A stretch of DNA of 64,000 bases from JADFQT01 sp965216025 (GTDB lineage Bacteria > Chloroflexota > Dehalococcoidia > Lucifugimonadales > UBA3495): assembly GCA_965216025.1 (NCBI GenBank), contig CBDCEX010000016.1, positions 457,770 through 521,769 on the forward strand. The letters are read 5' to 3'. The stretch's first letter is position 1. Each line of letters begins with the position of its first letter. Under the pieces are notes generated by a model that saw only the letters and a list, made by a program, of their open reading frames with translations, was not told the DNA's origin and searched no databases. Made by a program: the position numbers and the translations under genes. This document shows, piece by piece, positions 17,760-24,340 of the stretch.

Positions 17760-19678
17760 TAAACCAAAGCTAAGGTGAAACCTACATAAAGCGAACCCGA
17801 AGAGGAGTTGCGATATTCTGGTGTGCCAGGCATGTTGTGCATCTTGGAGGTGAAAGTCCTCTGCGGGCCGTGATGACCGGAACCGCTAGCCTAAGCAAGG
17901 GTTTCCACCGTGAGGTGGAATCTGAAGGAAGCTGATGGCAAAACTCGGACCCGACGAACAGGAATCGGATACAAGGCCGGTGCAGTGGGGTAACCCGGCC
18001 ATGGACGGGGAGGCCCGGTAGTCATCCGGACATGTGCGTTGGTAAATCCGGCGGGGACCGAGGGAAGGATGCATAGCTTACCCTGGGAGATCTCTGGGGC
18101 TGTCCCGATGGAATCGGGACTACCGCACCGGCAACGGTGGGGGAAGGCTCCGGAGAAGTCAGCCGAGGCCATAGTAGTCCTTCCCGCACGGGAAGGATGA
18201 AGGGCCGAATCCTCTACTGCAAGGAGCCAGTCAAGAGGACTCGATGGGCGTAGAGCGGCAGCAAGGCACGGCCTAACAACTCTCCCTTCTTGAATGGAGG
18301 AAGGAGACCGTGCGCCCCGGCGTCCCTGGTGAAGGCGGAACCGGAACTGGGGTGAGCGAGGAGCAGCCAGCGACCACGGTGTCTGAACGGAAACGAGCCT
18401 TGACGGGTGGTAGCACCTGTTGAAACAGTAGAGGAAACCGCCGGATACGCTGAGTACGTCCGGTGGTGTGGGAGGACGGGGGCCACGAGGCCCCCTCCTA
18501 CCCGATTAAAAGAAGTCGAGTGGCGGTGGTGGAAGGGATGACAGACATAGTGCAACTCCTGGAACGGTGGCAACTGGATGTAGGCGACTTACGGGAAAGG
18601 ATGTATCGGGCGCCAACACCTCGGGAGCGAGAAAGGTGGCATGGGCTATGGTTGTTGGCCCAAGGGTGGTCGGCCACTCAAGTGGCTGAGGCTTTGGAGA
18701 GAGAGCCTCATACCATCGGAAACTGGCTGGACAACTTTCGCCAAGGCGGGGCCCAAGGTTTGGTCTTTGAGCAGACTGGGGGTTCCCCCCCGTCTTGATC
18801 TGGGGTCAACAGAACCAACTGAAGTCTGCGGTGCAAAATCCGCCTGGGGAGGCGGGGATTGAATTGTCCAACTGGAACTGGAAAGTAGTAAGGCAATTTC
18901 TCAAGCAGAGCTTTGACCTGGGGCTGAGTCGGAGCAGTTGCTTGAACTACCTCCATCGGTTGGGCTTCGTGCTGAAGCGACCCAAGAAACGCCTCCTGAA
19001 AGCCAAGGATGAAGAACGGAAAGCCTTCGTCCTCCAGTACAGCCAAATCCGAGAGGAGGCCCAAGAGAGTGGAGCCAAGATCTTCTTCGTGGATGAAGCC
19101 CACTTTCGGGCCGATGCCGACCTGCGAGGCAAATGGGTACTCAAGGGAGAGGCAGCGCTGGTGGACTCCACCAGTCCTCGGTGGGGAGAGAAGGCCTACT
19201 ACTACTCGGGAGTTTGCTTGGAGGCTGGGGAGGTGGAAGCCATGGAAATAGCCGGCAACAGCAATGCCGAGACCTCCACCGCCTTTTTACGGCAGCTAAG
19301 AGAAAAACATCCTGGACCTCTGGTAGTAATCTGGGACAATGGGCCAGCCCACCGAGGAGCAGCGATTCGCAGCTATTTGACCACTCCTGACTTGCATCTG
19401 CGGTTGGTGGCCTTACCGGCCTACAGCCCAGACTTCAATGCCGACGAAGCCGTCTGGGACTGGGCCAGAGAAGAGGTCACGGCCAACGAATGCCTGGGAA
19501 CAAAAGCCAAAGTCCAAGAGAAGATGAATCAATTCTTCGGCGGGCTAATTCATCGTAAGGATGAAGTGAAACATCGCTGCCGAACCCGGTTACAGGCCCG
19601 AGCCGATGCTTTGATCTTTACACCTGCCGTGCCTTTGCCATCACTGCCCAATGTAGTTCCCACCTTGGCTTTGGTTTA
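17760..19678 (+). mobile_element. IS630-family insertion sequence, copy 2, split by a group II intron
   Basis: Same terminal repeats, same C-TA/TA-G flanks and near-identical sequence to copy 1. It is 1919 bp long; removing the 686-bp insert at 17821-18506 leaves 1233 bp, exactly the length of copy 1. Its right end lies about 100 bp before a truncated LLM oxidoreductase gene. Confidence 0.92.
17821..18506 (+). ncRNA. ORF-less group II intron
   Basis: The exact boundaries come from comparison with IS630 copy 1, where GATATTCTG is followed directly by TAAAAGAAG. The insert starts GTGTGCC (group II GUGYG) and ends CCCGAT. Near the 3' end 18438-18466 folds as domain V: an 8-bp helix CCGCCGGA/TCCGGTGG, a 2-nt CG bulge, a short upper helix and a 5-nt loop. 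Domain VI follows (GGGGGCC...GGCCCCC) with a bulged A at 18500, seven bases from the 3' end, as expected for the branch point. No reverse transcriptase ORF is present, so splicing or mobility would need a protein supplied in trans. Confidence 0.88.
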
Positions 19679-19679
19679 G
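18520..19679 (+). CDS. IS630 transposase (copy 2)
   Basis: Same architecture as copy 1: frame A 18520-18798 (GTG start), frame B 18795-19679, a seven-C slip site at 18785-18791 and the same DDE motifs. A handful of residues differ. The intron lies upstream of the start codon, between the left inverted repeat and the gene, so the protein is unaffected even without splicing. The stop TAG is again completed by the target-site TA and the flanking G. Confidence 0.9.
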
Positions 19680-19774
19680 TTGTTAGTAGGGAGCGGATTG
19701 GGGTTGAAATGGGGCAATTGTTTCCGGCAGGTCAAATTGGCTAGATTGACATTTTTTAGTCCGCCCAACGGAGT

Positions 19775-20024
19775 AAGTCACTCCGCCTGGGCCCACAGCC
19801 AGGAACTGCCCGCCGCAGACCGAATCGGCGTCCCCTTCGAGCAGGTACTGGAGGGGCGGTTCATCATCGGTAGTCCAGACGAATGCGCCAAAGAGATTCA
19901 AAAATACCAGGAGTTGGGCATCCAGGAGCTGATATTACGCTGCCAGTGGCCCGGCATGCCCAACCAAGACTTCAACCGGGCGGTGGAGCTGTTCGCCCAG
20001 GAAGTGCTGCCTCGATTCGGGTGA
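19775..20024 (+). pseudogene. 3' fragment of an LLM flavin oxidoreductase
   Basis: The frame reads HSQELPAADRIGVPFEQVL...ELILRCQWPGMPNQ... to the stop at 20024, matching the last ~76 residues of the gene at 2519-3502 with about six changes. The first three quarters are absent; IS630 copy 2 ends about 100 bp upstream. No start context is present. Confidence 0.85.
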
Positions 20025-20043
20025 GGGGGCGGAAAGCCCCTGC

Positions 20044-20823
20044 CTACCCGGCGGTATACTCCGGAGCGCGCTTCTCCACGAAGGAGCGGCTGGCCTCCTG
20101 AAAATCCTCGGTCTGGTGCAGCCTTAGCGGCTGGATGTACATGTTGGCGTCGTACAGCGGCTGGACCCACTGCCGCCGGGTCAGGCGCACTCCGGAACGG
20201 GCGGCCAGGGGCGGCGCTTTCAGGATCTTTTCCGCCAGCTCTTCGGCAGCCTCCAAGTGCTTTCCGGTGGGAACCAGGCGGTTGATCAGCCCCAAGCGAT
20301 AAAGCTCGGCGGCCTCCACCGGCTCCCCGGTAATGACCATCTCAGTGACTACCTTGGAGGGCATGAAGGCGTTCATCTTGGCCCAGACTCGGGCACCGGG
20401 CAGGCCTCGCTTGGTCTCGGTGATGCCAAACTGAGCGTCCTCCGAGGCGACGATCAGGTCGCACTCGGCGGCGATGGACGTGCCAGCGCCCAGGGCATAC
20501 CCGTGGATGGCAGCGATGACCGGCTTCCAGTTGATGCTACGGCCCAGATAGCCCTCTGAGCTGCTGCCCATGGTGCGCCGGGCGCTCTGCTGAGGGGTCA
20601 TGTTGACCAAGCGCTGCTTGATGTCGGCGCCGGCGCAGAAGCAGCGGCCCGCCCCGTGGATTATGGCCACCCAGGCATCCTCGTCGATGTCGAACTCCAG
20701 CAGAGCATCGGGCAGGTCCCGCTCGAATTGGTCGTTGACCGCGTTAAGCGACTGGGGCCGGTTCAGCATGATGTAGCCTATCTTGCCCTTACGCTCATAG
20801 GTCATGGTTTCGTATTCGGTCAT
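20044..20823 (-). CDS. Enoyl-CoA hydratase/isomerase
   Basis: 259 residues from ATG 20823 (GAGGAGG upstream); the frame opens 12 codons earlier but the family begins here. Crotonase-fold motifs: NRPQSLNAVN, AIIHGAGRCFCAGADIK (oxyanion-hole segment) and AIHGYALGAGTSIAAECDLIVAS, then FGITETKRGLPGARVWAKM. The usual second catalytic Glu of hydratases is not obvious in the GLPGA segment, so the exact reaction (hydratase, isomerase or other crotonase) is open. It is divergent from the HTH gene at 21005. Confidence 0.92.
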   Translation of the reverse strand: MTEYETMTYERKGKIGYIMLNRPQSLNAVNDQFERDLPDALLEFDIDEDAWVAIIHGAGRCFCAGADIKQRLVNMTPQQSARRTMGSSSEGYLGRSINWKPVIAAIHGYALGAGTSIAAECDLIVASEDAQFGITETKRGLPGARVWAKMNAFMPSKVVTEMVITGEPVEAAELYRLGLINRLVPTGKHLEAAEELAEKILKAPPLAARSGVRLTRRQWVQPLYDANMYIQPLRLHQTEDFQEASRSFVEKRAPEYTAG

Positions 20824-20939
20824 TCTCTCTTCCTCCTCAGCTGCTCTAGAAACTAACAATGGTACATTTGCCGATTTGATACGGGCGCTGGCAATATAAC
20901 AAGGGCGGAAATCAGCGTCAAATTTACCTGGTCAAACGG

Positions 20940-20969
20940 TTGACATTCTCAGAACACCCGTTCTATACT
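20940..20969 (+). promoter_or_regulatory. Strong promoter of the small HTH gene
   Basis: TTGACA at 20940-20945, an 18-bp spacer and TATACT at 20964-20969, close to the sigma-70 consensus. Expected start about 20976, leader about 29 nt, GGAGG at 20995-20999. Confidence 0.8.
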
Positions 20970-20993
20970 TACGTTTTAATAGAACAAAAGTTC
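20952..20993 (+). promoter_or_regulatory. Two GAAC-N4-GTTC palindromes (SOS/LexA-type operators)
   Basis: GAACACCCGTTC at 20952-20963 fills the promoter spacer right up to the -10 box, and GAACAAAAGTTC at 20982-20993 lies in the leader just before the Shine-Dalgarno. Their centres are exactly 30 bp apart, about three helical turns. GAAC-N4-GTTC is the LexA box of Gram-positive bacteria. Alternatively these are autoregulatory sites for the HTH protein. Confidence 0.6.
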
Positions 20994-21004
20994 CGGAGGA
21001 TGAG

Positions 21005-21334
21005 ATGACCAGGACTATTTCTACCCGCACCACCGTCGATGCGGTTCCCGAATTTTTTCACTACGAAGACACCGGTTGCGAGGTATCCCTATCCTGCCTC
21101 AACTGCCCCTTGCACCAATGCAAGTACGACGATCCCGCCTGGTTCCAGCGCTACCAGAGGCTCGGCAAAGACCTGAAGGTGCTAACCGCCATGCGGCTGG
21201 AGAATCTGACGGTGGACGAGGCGGCGGAGCGATTTTCAGTGACGGTGCGGACCATATTTCGGATTATGCGCCGCTGCCGGGAGGCTCTGCCGGAGCTGGA
21301 AGACCAGGAATTGGGAGCCCTGGCCGCCGATTAA
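21005..21334 (+). CDS. Small Cys-rich helix-turn-helix protein
   Basis: 109 residues. A Cys cluster in the first half (GCEVSLSCLNCPLHQCKYDD, four Cys) could bind zinc or an Fe-S cluster; the second half has a homeodomain-like/sigma-region-4-like HTH (MRLENLTVDEAAERFSVTV, then RTIFRIMRRCREALPEL). It is therefore probably a DNA-binding regulator, perhaps redox or metal sensing. It has a near-consensus promoter overlapped by two palindromic operators. No exact family recognised. Confidence 0.75.
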   Translation: MTRTISTRTTVDAVPEFFHYEDTGCEVSLSCLNCPLHQCKYDDPAWFQRYQRLGKDLKVLTAMRLENLTVDEAAERFSVTVRTIFRIMRRCREALPELEDQELGALAAD

Positions 21335-21422
21335 CCGGCCCGGAGATACTCGGAGGCCCGAAGCGATTAGGGGATAAAAGTTGAGGGGCTGATGGCAATT
21401 TAGCGGCGGGACAGACCTAGCC

Positions 21423-21779
21423 CTACTTCAGCAGACCTGGAACCGGCACCAGACTCTGCCCCACCGGATCCACCCCAAAGTTAAACAGCTCCAGAGAGGT
21501 GGCGCCCAGCAGAGGAGTGGCGTCATCCGGGCCGAAGACAATTAACGTAGTTCGCTCGCGCTCGTCCAAACGGAGTCGAGCCTCTCCTACTTCGTACTCC
21601 ACCACCCGCTCATCGGCCAGCTTGAACGAGACCCTTTCTATGACTTCTATACCCAGCCCCCGAAGCAAGCCGCCGGGCAACATGGTATGAGAGGCCCTGG
21701 TGTCCACCAGCGCCTCCACATCTACGAATTGTCCTCCAGAACTAGCCCCGACTTGGAGCAAGACAGTAAATGTTCCCAT
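21423..21779 (-). CDS. Clan AA (retropepsin-like) aspartic protease family, altered active site
   Basis: 118 residues, typical of the small bacterial clan AA family. The active-site segment reads ALVDTRASHTMLP where the family has DTGA: Gly is replaced by Arg (codon AGG). The flap and C-terminal parts are conserved (PLLGATSLELFNFGVDP, then LVPVPGLLK). The loss of the Gly next to the catalytic Asp suggests an inactive or changed protease. It works as a dimer in active relatives. Confidence 0.75.
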   Translation of the reverse strand: MGTFTVLLQVGASSGGQFVDVEALVDTRASHTMLPGGLLRGLGIEVIERVSFKLADERVVEYEVGEARLRLDERERTTLIVFGPDDATPLLGATSLELFNFGVDPVGQSLVPVPGLLK

Positions 21780-21864
21780 ATTGTCACCCGGCCCGTTGTA
21801 TCACCAGAATTCAGAAAGGCGTGGGGAGATGAAGTGCCGGCCGTGAGCGTTCAACCCCGGGCGC

Positions 21865-23040
21865 TCAACCCCGGGGCAGGCCCAGGCCCCGCCCAGCGAT
21901 GATGTTTCGCTGCACCTCGGAGGTTCCGGCGGCAATCTTGTGGGAGAAGGCTATCATCCAGTGCTCTTGCATCCGACCGCTGAGGGGCGCCCACTTCTCG
22001 TCGCGACCCAAGGCGCCATACAATCCCAGAATCTCCATGCCGGCCACGGTAGTCCGCTGCAAGGCCTCGCTGCCGAAGACCTTGCTCATGGAGGACTCCT
22101 TATTGGGGACCAGGCCCTCTCCCTGCATATAGGCAACGTTGTATGCCATCAACCGGGCGACTTCGGTTTCGATGTACCGATCGGCGACCAGGTTACGCAC
22201 CCAGGGAGTTTGCATCAGCGTCTGCCCGTTTTGCCGGGTTTCGCCGGCGTATTCCCGTATCTCATCCAGCAGGCGGTGGGACATGGCGGAATAATCTATG
22301 CCCGAACGCTCAAAGTCCAGCAGGGTCACCGCCACGTACCAGCCGCGGTTCTCTTCGCCGACCACATTCCGCCGCGGCACCCGTACGTTATCAAAAATGA
22401 TCTGATTGAACTCATGCCCGCCGGACATGTTGATGATGGGCCGAACCTCGACTCCGGGGGTTTTCATGTCGACCAGAATGAAGCTTATCCCCCGATGCTT
22501 GGGGGCCTCCGGGTCGGTCCGCGCCAGACACATGATCCAGTCGGCTCGATGAGCCAGCGTGGTCCAGATTTTCGCTCCGTTGATAATGTAATCATCGCCA
22601 TCCCGCACCGCCCGTGTGCTGAGCGACGCCAGGTCCGAGCCGGATTCCGGTTCGCTGTACCCCTGACACCACTGGACTTCCCCGCGAGCTATCGGCGGCA
22701 GATGGGTCTGCCTCTGCTCTTCGGACCCGTGGATCATCAGGGTCGGTCCCAGCATGCGAACGCCGAAAATATCCCGGCCGGGCGCCCTCATGTACGCCAG
22801 CTCCTCGTTGTAAATCGCCGAGCGGACTGGCGACGCGTTCTGCCCGCCGTACTCCTCCGGCCAGTGCATGGTCAGCCAGCCCTTTTGGGCCAACTCCCGC
22901 CGCATCGTTCTGGTCTGCTCCCAGTTCCATTCCTCCGGCCAGCGACCGCCACCCTCCCAATCGGAGGGGAGGGCTTGCTGGACAAATTCCCGCAGGTCCC
23001 TGCGGAAGGCATCATCTTCGGCGCTGAACTTGAACTCCAC
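21865..23040 (-). CDS. Acyl-CoA dehydrogenase
   Basis: 391 residues, full length. N-terminal helical domain from MEFKFSAEDDAFRRDLREF; middle domain QGYSEPESGSDLASLSTRA and INGAKIWTTLAHRADWI; C-terminal helical domain with IAAGTSEVQRNIIAGRGLGLP, the FAD/CoA-binding end typical of the family. The catalytic Glu position is not certain from sequence alone. It oxidises an acyl-CoA and passes electrons to ETF. Convergent neighbours suggest independent transcription. Confidence 0.95.
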   Translation of the reverse strand: MEFKFSAEDDAFRRDLREFVQQALPSDWEGGGRWPEEWNWEQTRTMRRELAQKGWLTMHWPEEYGGQNASPVRSAIYNEELAYMRAPGRDIFGVRMLGPTLMIHGSEEQRQTHLPPIARGEVQWCQGYSEPESGSDLASLSTRAVRDGDDYIINGAKIWTTLAHRADWIMCLARTDPEAPKHRGISFILVDMKTPGVEVRPIINMSGGHEFNQIIFDNVRVPRRNVVGEENRGWYVAVTLLDFERSGIDYSAMSHRLLDEIREYAGETRQNGQTLMQTPWVRNLVADRYIETEVARLMAYNVAYMQGEGLVPNKESSMSKVFGSEALQRTTVAGMEILGLYGALGRDEKWAPLSGRMQEHWMIAFSHKIAAGTSEVQRNIIAGRGLGLPRG

Positions 23041-23082
23041 TGAAAAGCTCCTCTATAACTGAAAAGGCGGAATTAATGGACC

Positions 23083-23319
23083 TCAGGTGCCTACCGCGAC
23101 GCAGGTTACGGTGCGAACTACTCCCGTCACTGTGTGGATGCCTTCGGTCACCAGGTTGCCCACCACCGACATGTCGTCGCCGCTGATGACCGCGATGATG
23201 TCGTATGGACCGGTGACCACATCCACTGTTTCAATGCCATTCAATTCCCGCAGAGTGTTGGCCACGTCTCGGGTTTTACCCACCGCAGTTTCGACCAACA
23301 AGTAAGCCTTAGTCGCCAT
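23083..23319 (-). CDS. Stand-alone AsnC/Lrp ligand-binding (RAM) domain
   Basis: 78 residues forming only the C-terminal RAM domain of Lrp/AsnC regulators: MATKAYLLVETAVGKTRDV, then VDVVTGPYDIIAVISG and IHTVTGVVRTVTCVAV. There is no DNA-binding part. Such stand-alone domains oligomerise and bind amino acids, modulating full-length regulators. 42 bp upstream of the acyl-CoA dehydrogenase start on the same strand, so possibly co-transcribed with it. Confidence 0.9.
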   Translation of the reverse strand: MATKAYLLVETAVGKTRDVANTLRELNGIETVDVVTGPYDIIAVISGDDMSVVGNLVTEGIHTVTGVVRTVTCVAVGT

Positions 23320-23546
23320 TTCGCCTCCGTGACCGACGCTTCGTTGGGGTAGCCTTGACCCGGGCTCACCTGCCCGCGACCGGAATGCCCACCCAGGAAT
23401 TCCAATCTGGCCGTCTGATCTGGAAATCTGGCGCTAATTCTACGGATCGCCCATTTAGGTGTCAATGGAAATATAACCGGGGAAGAAAATAGCTGGGTTA
23501 GATCCCCTTCAGCCACTGCTATTTTCGGAGCAACCATGAGGCAGGG

Positions 23547-23552
23547 TATAAT
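23547..23552 (+). promoter_or_regulatory. -10 box implying a leaderless rsmG transcript
   Basis: A perfect TATAAT ends 8 bp before the ATG of rsmG, so transcription would start at or within 1-2 nt of the start codon. No Shine-Dalgarno is present in the preceding TTACCGGCG. The -35 (TTCGGA with a 17-bp spacer) is weak. Confidence 0.55.
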
Positions 23553-23560
23553 TACCGGCG

Positions 23561-24286
23561 ATGCCTGAATCTATGGAACTTTTGGCCGGCGGCGCGCTGG
23601 AACTGGGGATAAAGCTGACGGAACGTCAGTTAGCCCAGTTTGAAACCTATTACCGCGAGTTGCACCAATGGAACCAGCGGGTCAATTTGACTGCCATTAC
23701 CGAGTACTCGGAGGTCCAGGTCAAGCATTTTTTAGACTCCCTGACCTGCTGCCTGGCATTTCCCGAGGGACCGCCCGCCGCTGGGAAAATAGTCGACATC
23801 GGAGCGGGAGCTGGATTCCCCGGGTTGCCGCTAAAGCTGGTCTTCCCAGACTTTCAGCTGACGCTGTCCGACTCGGTGGGCAAGAAAACCGCCTTTCTGC
23901 GGCATCTGCTCCAGGTGCTGGAGTTGCCCGATGTGACGGTGCTAACCGCGCGGGCGGAGCAGCTGGGACGAGCCCCGGAGACCCGGGAAAGGTTCGACCT
24001 GGTGCTGGCCCGGGGCGTTGCCAAGCTGCCGGCGCTGCTGGAGTACGCCCTGCCCCTGTGCCGCATTGGGGGCAAGGTAGTGGCCTGGAAGCACGGCGGC
24101 ATTCAACAGGAGCTGGAGAGCGCCCAGCGAGCCCTGCAGCTGCTGAGCGGCCGCTGGGGACAGATTATTCCGGTGGCGTTAACCGGCCTCACCGACAATC
24201 GAATCCTGGTGACGGTGGAGAAGGTCGGCGCCACTCCAACGGAGTATCCCCGCCGGCCCGGCATTCCCGCCAAGCAGCCGCTGTAG
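23561..24286 (+). CDS. rsmG: 16S rRNA (guanine527-N7)-methyltransferase RsmG
   Basis: 241 residues, normal length. The N-terminal helical region has YYRELHQWNQRVNLTAI (the NLT signature); the Rossmann SAM site is VDIGAGAGFPGLPLKL; then KKTAFLRHLL and FDLVLARGVAKLPALLEY, all diagnostic of RsmG/GidB. It methylates G527 of 16S rRNA. Apparently leaderless; followed by a palindromic terminator shared with the convergent protease gene. Confidence 0.95.
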   Translation: MPESMELLAGGALELGIKLTERQLAQFETYYRELHQWNQRVNLTAITEYSEVQVKHFLDSLTCCLAFPEGPPAAGKIVDIGAGAGFPGLPLKLVFPDFQLTLSDSVGKKTAFLRHLLQVLELPDVTVLTARAEQLGRAPETRERFDLVLARGVAKLPALLEYALPLCRIGGKVVAWKHGGIQQELESAQRALQLLSGRWGQIIPVALTGLTDNRILVTVEKVGATPTEYPRRPGIPAKQPL

Positions 24287-24294
24287 CACAAAAA

Positions 24295-24318
24295 TGGGCC
24301 CGGCAATTGCCGGGCCCA
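24295..24318. terminator. Bidirectional terminator
   Basis: TGGGCCCGGC-AATT-GCCGGGCCCA, a perfect 10-bp stem and 4-nt loop, between the convergent rsmG and M4 protease genes. An A-run (AAAAA) precedes it, which serves as the U-tract for the minus-strand transcript; the plus side is less T-rich. Confidence 0.8.
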
Positions 24319-24340
24319 CTTCGAGTTTGCTGCTTCCGCG

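Noticed and set aside
18214..18573. Open frames inside the group II intron as a maturase
   Set aside because: They are short, lack reverse transcriptase motifs and overlap the ribozyme structure on the wrong strand.
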